From a virus, in IMG/VR virus record IMGVR_UViG_3300044970_002690, positions 1 to 45,116 of that record: DNA of 45,116 bases, one strand, 5' to 3'. Each line of letters starts with the position of its first letter. Within the stretch, counting starts at the first letter, position 1. The translations under genes and the position numbers were made by a program. The notes beneath the pieces were generated by a model. The model worked only from the letters and a program-made list of their open reading frames with translations, did not search any database and was not told the DNA's origin. This document shows, piece after piece, positions 38,370 through 45,116 of this stretch.

Positions 38370-39524
38370 TCAAAAACGACCGGTCAGCTGTGCTTTTGCT
38401 TCGGAATTGATCTCGGGGGCAAGACGCCAGCCTTTGTACTGTTTTGAGTACCCCACACAAAGTTGCCACACCGATTGAATGTGTAATTGATGTGCTTTCG
38501 CAAACTTAGTGACACCACACACCACATGTTCGCTTCCGGTAGGGTCGATGAGAATGTATGTCGGCACCGGATTCTCCGGAAGGGTCCACCCTTTATGGAC
38601 GTTGCTGTTGCCGAGCACCACCTCATTTAATCGTCCGGGCTGCAATCCGTGATTACGTGCAAAAGCGCACACATTTGTTCCTTCATAAATGTTCCCTTCA
38701 AATAGAAGCCTGAATGGTGAATTGGGTTTTCGTCGTTGCGTCACTTTGGGACGCAGACCTCGCCCGTGTTTTTTAGGGCGTAGCGGATGTGTGACCCTGT
38801 AATCGTCCAATTCCTGTCGTTCCTTCTTGAATCGCTCCCACTCGGGAGCTTCGCCAACGCGATGCCAGCCTTTGCATGAATGCCATTGCCCGTTAAGCAC
38901 ACGCCCAAGCCCCGCACGATCGAGTCCGTGCTCGCGACAAAACTGCGTTACGTTTTTACCACTGTAAACAACGCCATCTTTTTCCAAGGCAAAATCTTTT
39001 GAGTACAATTCCTTGTATCTCAGCTTTGCAGATTCCGTGCATGGTGGTTTCGATGCCTTGATGCGCGCTTTCACATCCGATGGTAGGGCGCGTAAGACCG
39101 CGGATATCTTCGATCTGGTAGCCTCCGAGTGCACAGCCCCAAGACGAGACTGCGCTTTCGGATTAGTGTTAAATCCCACCGCACGATCGTAGGATTTGAA
39201 TTTATCCAAATACATTTGCTCCCTGGCTACTGTCTCATCCTTGCAGGTCAGCTCGATTACGTGAAAAGAAAATGCCTGAATCCCGTGTTTTACAAACGCT
39301 GCCTGCAAATAAGGGGTGTGGTGTTTCCCGAGAATCAGAGCGCTACGATGCTTACGGAAGCGATCACGCAATCCGCGCTTACCCGCTGCGCTCCCTAGAT
39401 ATAGCTTACCATTCGGTTTACAGAAAATTGCGTAAATGCCGCAGGATTCAGGCAGTGCGAGCTGCGACACCGCCGCGAGATCCATTGAGATTAACGCAGA
39501 GTCTATGAGTTCTTGTGTGTTCAA
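38370..39524 (-). CDS. GIY-YIG homing endonuclease with NUMOD-like repeats
   Basis: A 384-residue free-standing homing endonuclease. The GIY-YIG domain covers about 28-110: Gly-Ile-Tyr (29-31), Tyr-Leu-Gly-Ser (42-45, Leu for the usual Ile), a basic helix with Arg53-Arg57, and Glu102 as the probable metal ligand. A NUMOD3-like segment (His-Ser-Glu-x-Thr-Arg-x-Lys-Ile) follows at about 132-140. Three repeats with Phe-x-x-x-His-x-Leu and a terminal Lys-Gly-Trp lie at about 179-220, 273-313 and 323-366 and should bind DNA. The start is TTG overlapping the polymerase stop (TTGA), or ATG at 39485. The region looks more A/T-rich than its neighbours, a sign of transfer. Confidence 0.85.
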   Translation of the reverse strand: MNTQELIDSALISMDLAAVSQLALPESCGIYAIFCKPNGKLYLGSAAGKRGLRDRFRKHRSALILGKHHTPYLQAAFVKHGIQAFSFHVIELTCKDETVAREQMYLDKFKSYDRAVGFNTNPKAQSRLGAVHSEATRSKISAVLRALPSDVKARIKASKPPCTESAKLRYKELYSKDFALEKDGVVYSGKNVTQFCREHGLDRAGLGRVLNGQWHSCKGWHRVGEAPEWERFKKERQELDDYRVTHPLRPKKHGRGLRPKVTQRRKPNSPFRLLFEGNIYEGTNVCAFARNHGLQPGRLNEVVLGNSNVHKGWTLPENPVPTYILIDPTGSEHVVCGVTKFAKAHQLHIQSVWQLCVGYSKQYKGWRLAPEINSEAKAQLTGRF

Positions 39525-42500
39525 AATTTGCCAGTCTTCTCTACATCATTGGCAAAGTTTTTTCCTATTGCGAGTCTCGGGTATGGTGAAATATTCGAAC
39601 TAAAATCGCTGTCCTCCCCTCGCATTGCCGACTCCGCCATGTTTTTTGCGACGTAGCTGCTGGTCAGTTTCGAGGCCCAGTCCGTTGACGCACTTCCCGC
39701 CGTCCGCAGACGATCCATGTCCGGCTCAAATCCCGGCGCATCATTTGCCACCGCGACTTTGTCATACCCGCGGGAAGCCAGATGCTCCGCCATCCTCGGG
39801 GTCAATTTGGTTCCGATGGTGTAATGGAGGGCCGGGGCCTGCAAATACCGACCGACGCCCTGGCCTGGATGCACACGCTCCGAATCGGCCGGCGGCACGT
39901 AGGAGGCCGCCAGCTTGTTGTAGGAGACGGTGTCATCGGGCAGGTAGTCGCCCAGGCCTTCCGCATCCGTAATGCGCACATGGTCCAATGCTCCGCGCGC
40001 CACCATCTCGGTGTGCTTCAAATCCGTCTTGATGCCGCTGTCATCGAGCAATTGCTTGAGACGGGTGGCGTAATAGCGGCGGCCCTCGCCCAATCCCCGC
40101 AGCCGGACAATGTCCCTGGGATCGACAATGCCCTCGCTCAAGGCGTCACCGGCCTCCAGCTTGTCGCCTGGCTTTACCAGCAGACCCAGGCCCTCGGGGA
40201 TGTAGTGCTCATGGTCGCCCACGTAAGCGAACTTGCCTCCCTGCGGGGCATCCTTGATGGAATGCACGGTGCCTTCCAATTCGGACACGGGGGCTTTGTC
40301 GGGGAAGGCTTCGGGGCTTTGGACGAATGCATTGATGGCGTTCATTCCCGAGAACTCCCTCTTTTTACCGGCGACTCCTGCGGTGTTTTTCACAATCAAT
40401 CCGTTCTCCAAAACGAACAGCTCGTCCGGATGATCCACTGTGATGTCCCAGCAATGGTGGTTGCCGATCTCAGTAATTGATTCGCGCTTGGCGCGGTAAA
40501 ATAGCTCGGGATTCCGCAATTCGTAATTTGCATTCTCCAGTAGGTCTTTTGTCCTTGGGCCTTTGCACCCCGGAATTGGAGGCAGCATGCCTACCAGCTT
40601 CTGAATCTGATCTTGTCGTGTAATTGCAAATGCCCACGCATCATGTTTGTAGCTGCGAGTTCCCGCTTTTGCCGTGTTGGTGATTTCCGAAGTGTACACA
40701 CAAAGACGAAGCTCCAACAGACGTCGCAAATCCTCTAACATCCCGCGACTCGTGGAGGCGAAGCTGATGAAAACATGGCCGGCTTTGTTTTTTCCAATGC
40801 TACCGTCCGTGGCAATAAATCCTGCGAGCAAAGCAGACACAGAGGCTTTATCCCAATACAAGGCCTGCACGGGCACCCGCTTCTCGTGGGCATACTTGTT
40901 CGCAATTCCCCACTCCAGCATCTTCACCTTCATTGGGTGCCGGGTAGCGGTCTTCACCATCTGCCCAGTCGTTGCGCTGCGGTCTCCCCACCCTTGAGTC
41001 GATGTGTGGACTATTGCGTAATCATGGCTGCGCTTTCTTTTCTTCAGTGCGAGTCCGGCAGTTGCCAGCGGGGTTTGCAAATCCGCAATGAGCATTGGAT
41101 CCGCACACGAAAAGCGAATGGACGCATCCGCATGATTTTCAGAATCCCAGCGAATACCGTCGCCGAGCAGTGCTCCACACAGGACAGCCAATGGTTCGTG
41201 CGTTTCCAGTGCCGCATCAATCTTACATTCTACAGGCAGCACTGCCGCAATGTTTTTATGGGGATAACCCGCAGGAAGTTTGCAGGCTAAATAATTTTCC
41301 GGACATCCGAAGCCGTATTTTCCTGCATATTTTTTGCGCAGATACTCACCCGTCGTTTTCTTATTGCTCAGCACGATGTGCGTGTCCGTGCACTCCAAGG
41401 TCAGCCGGCGTTTTGTCTGCCCTTGCTTGTAGATATAGCGCTGAACCGGCTGAATGCCTTGATCCCATACGTATTTCACTTTCACTGGGAAAGTGGCGCC
41501 TGTGATATCAGAACCCAGGACCCATTCGCCGGCTTTGATCTCCTGAATCGGCTTCACGGACAAATCGGCCATTCGCACCATGGTGCCTTCCTTGAGGCAA
41601 TGTTTCACGTTCAGCGCAGATTGGGTAATCGGCTCGCCAATTGAGTTTGCGGCGGTGATGCCTGCCGTACGTCCAATACCATACAGGTGCCCACCATCCA
41701 TTCCGCCCACGCTTTCCGATGCGATACCCTCCGGAGAGTCATCAGTGATTGGGCTGTGGGCAATGACGTAGGGCACCTTCTTGCGGCGCAACTCCGCCAG
41801 CACCGGCGTTGTGATCATGGTGCCGGCGCTGAAGCCTCCTGCGGGCTTGGCGAGCACTCGGTATTTGAGGCTGGGATCTTCAATGTCCAGATCCACGCCA
41901 TTGTCCGAGCCGGTGCTTTTCCTGGTGGTATTGAGCGTGGAAAGCAGGGACGACAGTTGCTTGGAGAAGTCACCGCCGACGGCCGTGGCTTTTTTCGTCG
42001 AAATAACGGCACTACGCGCCCCGTAGGTGCTGGCCAGGAATTCCGCCGGACGCAATCCCTCCGCATGCGAGTGCGTCGCGTACATCTCAATTGGCGTACC
42101 ATTCCCATCCTGGAATATCCCTGGTGCCGAAATCATCGAGTTCAATTGCGGCGCCTTGCCTCGGGCTCCGCTCAATACCGAGTAGGCAATGTTGTTGCCG
42201 CGGCGCAGGCCCTCCCGCTGCGTCTCCCTGGTGACATGCTCATTGGTGTCCTGCCAGATCTTCATCCGCTTCGTGCGGAACTCGGCGTCGGTATTCGCGC
42301 CTTTCTTTGCTTGGGCAATTCGCGCCTCCATCCCTTTGAAGATGGAGTCCTTGTCGATGACAGGCTTGAGATCTTCCAGCGTCAGGGATTCGCCCTGGTC
42401 GTAGCTGGCATTGCGCCCTACGTCCGCAATCTTCCCGATGATGCTGGAATACTCCTCGGGATGCTCACGCGCAGCACGGGCCAGCAATTGGTTGAAGCCC

Positions 42501-42577
42501 TTGGCGTCGTAATTGCGGCCGTAGTCCCGCAGGCCGTGCGGGAGCTGGTGTTCGAGAAGGAGTCGAATGCCCTTCAA
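39521..42577 (-). CDS. RNA polymerase beta' subunit, C-terminal half, with intein
   Basis: A 1018-residue precursor; excision of the intein leaves 613. Residues 136-195 match the beta' bridge-helix region: Ser-Gly-Ala-Arg-Gly-x-x-x-Gln, an Ala/Gly-rich turn, Glu-Gly-Leu and Ser-Thr-x-Gly-Ala-Arg. Residues 303-326 match the trigger loop (Ala-x-Ser-Ile-Gly-Glu-Pro-x-Thr-Gln...His). After the intein come Asp-Ile-x-Arg-Leu-Arg-Gly, a Tyr-Ala-Thr-Arg segment and Lys-His-x-Glu, all typical of the beta' C-terminus. The N-terminal half with the catalytic Asp-Phe-Asp-Gly-Asp is absent and must be a separate gene elsewhere, as in jumbo phages with split subunits. The start is TTG with a perfect AAGGAGG five bases away. 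Confidence 0.85.
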   Translation of the reverse strand: MKGIRLLLEHQLPHGLRDYGRNYDAKGFNQLLARAAREHPEEYSSIIGKIADVGRNASYDQGESLTLEDLKPVIDKDSIFKGMEARIAQAKKGANTDAEFRTKRMKIWQDTNEHVTRETQREGLRRGNNIAYSVLSGARGKAPQLNSMISAPGIFQDGNGTPIEMYATHSHAEGLRPAEFLASTYGARSAVISTKKATAVGGDFSKQLSSLLSTLNTTRKSTGSDNGVDLDIEDPSLKYRVLAKPAGGFSAGTMITTPVLAELRRKKVPYVIAHSPITDDSPEGIASESVGGMDGGHLYGIGRTAGITAANSIGEPITQSALNVKHCLKEGTMVRMADLSVKPIQEIKAGEWVLGSDITGATFPVKVKYVWDQGIQPVQRYIYKQGQTKRRLTLECTDTHIVLSNKKTTGEYLRKKYAGKYGFGCPENYLACKLPAGYPHKNIAAVLPVECKIDAALETHEPLAVLCGALLGDGIRWDSENHADASIRFSCADPMLIADLQTPLATAGLALKKRKRSHDYAIVHTSTQGWGDRSATTGQMVKTATRHPMKVKMLEWGIANKYAHEKRVPVQALYWDKASVSALLAGFIATDGSIGKNKAGHVFISFASTSRGMLEDLRRLLELRLCVYTSEITNTAKAGTRSYKHDAWAFAITRQDQIQKLVGMLPPIPGCKGPRTKDLLENANYELRNPELFYRAKRESITEIGNHHCWDITVDHPDELFVLENGLIVKNTAGVAGKKREFSGMNAINAFVQSPEAFPDKAPVSELEGTVHSIKDAPQGGKFAYVGDHEHYIPEGLGLLVKPGDKLEAGDALSEGIVDPRDIVRLRGLGEGRRYYATRLKQLLDDSGIKTDLKHTEMVARGALDHVRITDAEGLGDYLPDDTVSYNKLAASYVPPADSERVHPGQGVGRYLQAPALHYTIGTKLTPRMAEHLASRGYDKVAVANDAPGFEPDMDRLRTAGSASTDWASKLTSSYVAKNMAESAMRGEDSDFSSNISPYPRLAIGKNFANDVEKTGKF
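40385..41599 (-). mobile_element. LAGLIDADG intein in the beta' trigger loop
   Basis: A 405-residue intein (precursor residues 327-731) starting with Cys327 and ending with Asn731, followed by Thr. Splicing blocks are visible: Cys-Leu-x-x-Gly-Thr at the start, Thr397-x-x-His400 in block B, and Cys-Trp-Asp-Ile-Thr-Val-Asp-His-Pro and Asn-Gly-Leu-Ile-Val-Lys-Asn at the end. The penultimate residue is Lys instead of the usual His. Two LAGLIDADG helices, Leu-Cys-Gly-Ala-Leu-Leu-Gly-Asp-Gly (466-474) and Leu-Leu-Ala-Gly-Phe-Ile-Ala-Thr-Asp-Gly (583-592), indicate a complete homing endonuclease. It sits directly after the residue aligned with the trigger-loop histidine. The DNA has more A/T-rich stretches than the flanking exteins. 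Confidence 0.9.
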
Positions 42578-42582
42578 TTGGT

Positions 42583-42589
42583 CCTCCTT
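42583..42589 (-). promoter_or_regulatory. Perfect ribosome binding site that sets a TTG start
   Basis: AAGGAGG on the minus strand, 5 bases before the TTG of the RNA polymerase gene and overlapping the stop codon of the gene before. Few genes in this window have such a motif, so it supports TTG at 42577 as the real start. Confidence 0.8.
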
Positions 42590-42935
42590 ACCGGTTCACA
42601 CCCCACCCGCTCTGAATTGCCACCGTGACCGTGCCACCGGTGGCATTATCCCGCTCGACGCGCACGTATGGGTAAAGGCCCGGGTCCAGGACGACGATGG
42701 CGCTGGTGGTGATGTCGGCTCCGATCTGTTGCCAGTTCTCGCTGGCAGAATCCAAATCCTGCAGGACGCTGACATACAGCTTCACGGTGGCTCCGGCGGT
42801 ATTGATCACCTGGAACGTATTGAGGCCGAATTGATCCCGGCGAATCACGGAGCTGTACGGGGAGGCGGCCGCTGCTGCGGTGAGCAGCATGACGATTGGG
42901 GAATTGTCGCTTTTGGGATCGAAGGTGAGTGTCAT
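42588..42935 (-). CDS. Small beta-rich protein, unknown function
   Basis: A 115-residue protein. Short hydrophobic strands alternate with Thr, Gly, Val and Ala turns; an Ala-rich stretch lies at 19-25. A Trp sits near 68 and the end contains a Trp-Gly-Val segment. There is no Cys and no clear membrane helix. It lies between a small membrane protein and the polymerase gene and could be a virion-surface or decoration protein. No family recognised. Confidence 0.6.
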   Translation of the reverse strand: MTLTFDPKSDNSPIVMLLTAAAAASPYSSVIRRDQFGLNTFQVINTAGATVKLYVSVLQDLDSASENWQQIGADITTSAIVVLDPGLYPYVRVERDNATGGTVTVAIQSGWGVNR

Positions 42936-42945
42936 GGGTCAGTGA

Positions 42946-43122
42946 TTAAAGAATGCTCAAATGGTAATTAGTGGTTGCTGGTGTGTCCATTTTGAATTGC
43001 CAGTCGCGGAGAACGTGGTCGAGGTCGGGACTTGTGATGCGTTTGGCCTGCGTGATTAGCAGGATAAACGCGCCGATTAGGGCTAGTGCTTCGGCAAGCC
43101 AGCTTGGGATTTCGTGCTTCAT
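42946..43122 (-). CDS. Small membrane protein
   Basis: A 58-residue product with ATG at 43122, overlapping the upstream stop as ATGA. An amphipathic N-terminus with Trp leads into one hydrophobic helix (about 11-25), then a charged C-terminal half with Asp, Arg and Lys. Its neighbours include another membrane protein and a coiled-coil protein. Holin-like or regulatory roles are possible; nothing decides between them. Confidence 0.6.
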   Translation of the reverse strand: MKHEIPSWLAEALALIGAFILLITQAKRITSPDLDHVLRDWQFKMDTPATTNYHLSIL

Positions 43123-43406
43123 TTCAGCGCGTCGAGCTTTGCTTTGGCCGCGTCCGCTGCCGCCTGTGCCGCTTCAAACTCAGCCTGCGCCGCGTCGCGC
43201 TCCTTCTCATCGGCAGACTTGGCAGCATCCGAGAGCATCTTGGCCTTGCCCGCGTCATCGGCTGCGAGGAAGTCCGCGATGGTCTGCGCGTGCGCGTCGC
43301 GCTCGGCGGTGATGGCGGCGATGGTCGCGTCCTTGGCGGCGAAATAAGCGGAGATGTCGAGCCAAAGCTGGCCTGATTCGGTTTGGATTTCAAACAGTGA
43401 TTTCAT
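43119..43406 (-). CDS. Coiled-coil protein
   Basis: A 95-residue protein. Residues 1-20 are mixed with Trp and Phe. The remainder is an almost unbroken Ala/Glu/Asp/Lys helix with coiled-coil character to the end. It overlaps the next gene by 4 bases. It lies directly downstream of the fibre-like gene and could be a chaperone or linker for it, but no family is recognised. Confidence 0.6.
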   Translation of the reverse strand: MKSLFEIQTESGQLWLDISAYFAAKDATIAAITAERDAHAQTIADFLAADDAGKAKMLSDAAKSADEKERDAAQAEFEAAQAAADAAKAKLDALK

Positions 43407-43424
43407 GGGTTTGTGGGTTGTGGG

Positions 43425-44630
43425 TTAGGCTAAGAGTCCGGCGTTTCGCAGCGCTCTGACTACTTGTGCAATCGTGTAGCCGTCAAACGTGTCGTCCGTT
43501 TTGATATTTGCCCCCCCCCCGCCCGTGTGAGCAAAGGTCGCACTGGCAACTGACGTTGTCGGTTGAACGATTGGCGTCGAATTCCAGAAGCTGAGTTTCT
43601 GCGTTGTTGCCGTGCCTATCTTCGTTCCGGTCGTCGTGCTGAAAGCGATGTTCTGCGCATTTCCTAGCGTGATGCCGCCGTTAGCAGTGAGAAGCCCCGT
43701 CAGCGTGCTCGCGCCGGTCACGGCTAGGGTAGCGGCAAGCGTCACCGCCTGCGTCGAGTCAATCGTGATTGCGGTCACGGCGGCATTCGCGGAAGAACCA
43801 GAGCCTCCTGCTGGCGTCGTGCGAATCAAAATTGACCCGCCTGCCGCGCTGCCCGTCGAAGCGCCGCCCTGAATGTGCAGCGCGCCACCCGCGATGTTTG
43901 TCCCTGACCCGCCGCCGCCTCTGAATGTGCCCGTGTTGGGGGTTGATGTTTTGTCTTCTGCGGCTTGAAAGACGGTTGTTGAAACAACCGTTCCGGAGAA
44001 TGTAGTGTTGCCACCCACCGGAGTAATCAGCAGGCCATTGCCAAACGACCCGTAACCGCTAAAACTTAACCCGCGAACTGAATTAGTCAGCAATGTGAGC
44101 GAGTTTGATCCAAGAAGAAATCCTGCTTGGTTTGTCGAATTTGCCGAAACCGCGCTACGGCCAATTGAGGGCGATACTGAAGTGTTATAGGCGTATGAGC
44201 CGTCCGGCACCAATACATGTCCTGCTGTTGCGTTCAGTGCGACATTGGCGGTGCCTCCGCTCGCCGTGAGCGTGAGTGCCTGATTGAGCGTGCCCGTTCC
44301 GGTCTTGGCGATCCGCACGACTTCGCCCGCCGTGCTGCTCGCGCTGGTGCTTGAGAAGTCCGCGCCCGTTCCTGTCGTGAGGCTGTTCGCCGCAACCGCG
44401 ATGCCGCTGGTCGTGGTCGTGCCGGTCGTCGTGGGCAGCGTGAAGGTGTTCGTCGTGCCGGTGTAGGTGTTGCTGCCCTCCAGCGTCACCAGTGTGTTGA
44501 AAAAATCCGGATCATTGTTAATCGCGGCAGCCAGCTCCTGCAAAGTATCCAGCGTGTCGGGTGCGCTGCCGGTCAGGGCCGCAATTATCGCGTTGAGCTT
44601 GCTTGTGGATGGTTCAGTCGTGACAGACAT
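43425..44630 (-). CDS. Tail fibre-like protein with G10 tract
   Basis: A 401-residue protein with the composition of phage fibres: Thr, Ser, Gly, Ala and Asn dominate and charged residues are rare. The N-terminus (about 1-45) is helical with a Leu-Gln-Glu-Leu-Ala-x-Ala-Ile-Asn segment common in fibre connectors. The body is a Thr/Gly beta-repeat. The C-terminus ends with Phe-Asp-Gly-Tyr-Thr-Ile-Ala-Gln-Val-Val-x-Ala-Leu-Arg and a short hydrophobic tail, a pattern seen in many fibre proteins. A run of ten G in the coding strand lies about 30 codons before the end. It is separated from the tail operon by some 26 kb. Confidence 0.7.
   Translation of the reverse strand: MSVTTEPSTSKLNAIIAALTGSAPDTLDTLQELAAAINNDPDFFNTLVTLEGSNTYTGTTNTFTLPTTTGTTTTSGIAVAANSLTTGTGADFSSTSASSTAGEVVRIAKTGTGTLNQALTLTASGGTANVALNATAGHVLVPDGSYAYNTSVSPSIGRSAVSANSTNQAGFLLGSNSLTLLTNSVRGLSFSGYGSFGNGLLITPVGGNTTFSGTVVSTTVFQAAEDKTSTPNTGTFRGGGGSGTNIAGGALHIQGGASTGSAAGGSILIRTTPAGGSGSSANAAVTAITIDSTQAVTLAATLAVTGASTLTGLLTANGGITLGNAQNIAFSTTTGTKIGTATTQKLSFWNSTPIVQPTTSVASATFAHTGGGGANIKTDDTFDGYTIAQVVRALRNAGLLA
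43511..43520 (-). repeat. Ten-base poly-G tract in the fibre-like gene
   Basis: Coding-strand G10 within Gly codons near the C-terminus. Slippage by one base would alter or truncate the last 25-30 residues. It may be a contingency tract or a sequencing trouble spot. Confidence 0.9.
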
Positions 44631-44676
44631 GTGAGTAGATTATCTGCAATTCGCGCCAATGGCAAACACAGCCTGC

Positions 44677-45027
44677 CTATTTGGGAGTCGGGGTGGCGGG
44701 CGCATGCGTAGCCGGCAACGTCATGGCATCCCGCCATTTCTTCAGCGCCTCCATGTCCAGCCAGAGCTTCCCGTAATCCGCGTCGAGCCGCACCAGCGCT
44801 GTCCGACTCTCCTTCATCAGGTTGACCATGCCGGGCTCCTTGTCAGCGCCGAGCAGCATCTCCTTGAACTGCCGGTGCTCATTCTGCCAGTCGCGCTTCG
44901 CCACGGCATTGTCGATGGTCCAATTCCACGCCTTGTATCCGATGACCACGACGGCCGCAATGGTCGAGACCACCTTGAAGGTCTTGTCCGTGACGGTGAA
45001 GCGGAATTGCGACGTCTCCTCGGGCAT
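44677..45027 (-). CDS. Single-pass membrane protein, possible lysis gene
   Basis: A 116-residue protein. A short polar N-terminus precedes one hydrophobic helix (about 18-32, with Ala, Val and Ile). A soluble charged domain with helices containing Trp, Lys, Glu and Met follows, ending in a Pro/Thr-rich tail. Topology is compatible with a holin or membrane-anchored lysis accessory, and also with a structural anchor. It begins 6 bases after the stop of the partial gene at the right edge. No family recognised. Confidence 0.6.
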   Translation of the reverse strand: MPEETSQFRFTVTDKTFKVVSTIAAVVVIGYKAWNWTIDNAVAKRDWQNEHRQFKEMLLGADKEPGMVNLMKESRTALVRLDADYGKLWLDMEALKKWRDAMTLPATHAPATPTPK

Positions 45028-45033
45028 TTGGAT

Positions 45034-45116
45034 TTACAACGGTGAGCGGTGGACGGCGGGCATGCCGACAAATCCACACGCCTCACGGATGGCGAGCAGA
45101 TGCTCCTCAAATGCCG
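45034..45116 (-). CDS. C-terminus of a gene beginning beyond the right edge
   Basis: The last 26 codons of a frame open to the window edge, ending in TAA at 45036-45034. The peptide is helical at first (Phe-Glu-Glu-His-Leu-Leu) and then Gly/Pro/His-containing. It is too short to identify. The next gene starts 6 bases later, consistent with the operon style. Confidence 0.5.
   Translation of the reverse strand, partial: AFEEHLLAIREACGFVGMPAVHRSPL

Overview
The window is a stretch of a large tailed phage with a contractile tail. Every gene I can support lies on the minus strand, packed with short gaps or 4-base stop/start overlaps, so transcription runs from the right edge to the left. A tail sheath, tail tube, tape measure, tail-assembly chaperone pair and needle-like spike show a myovirus. 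A recognisable C-terminal half of a multisubunit RNA polymerase beta' subunit points to a large (jumbo-type) phage, because split beta/beta' polymerases are known from such phages. The host cannot be read from the sequence. Many genes lack a Shine-Dalgarno motif.

Layout in transcription order. (1) 45116-42588: partial gene at the edge, two small membrane proteins, a coiled-coil protein, a fibre-like protein with a poly-G tract, and a small beta-rich protein. (2) 42577-38370: the beta' C-terminal half, interrupted by a 405-residue LAGLIDADG intein just after the trigger-loop histidine, followed by a free-standing GIY-YIG homing endonuclease. (3) 38362-35927: an HTH protein, a calcineurin-like phosphoesterase, two tiny membrane proteins, a DUF6378-like protein and two small unknowns. 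(4) 35901-19626, the head region: large virion proteins, three glycine-rich membrane-active candidates, a possible zincin, the prohead protease, a scaffold-like protein, a coiled-coil protein, a decoration-like protein and the major capsid protein, closed by a terminator. (5) 19519-16962: a small unknown and neck/connector proteins. (6) 16943-1: sheath, tube, terminator, small protein, spike, chaperones with a -1 frameshift signal, tape measure, baseplate proteins, hub-like protein, a Cys-paired repeat protein, a small beta protein and a partial membrane protein.

The most interesting signals are these. Many head-region proteins carry an early K-x-A-(S/A) motif next to a prohead protease gene, and three of them share a near-identical N-terminal peptide. 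I read this as a possible capsid-targeting and maturation tag. The RNA polymerase gene carries an intein in its active site with a second homing endonuclease gene directly behind it. A textbook -1 frameshift signal (GGGTTTT plus an 8-bp stem) joins the two chaperone frames. The 996-residue tail protein has nine Cys pairs, each exactly 11 residues apart. Portal and large terminase genes were not recognised here and probably lie outside the window. I saw no tRNA, CRISPR array or insertion sequence, and no credible plus-strand gene.
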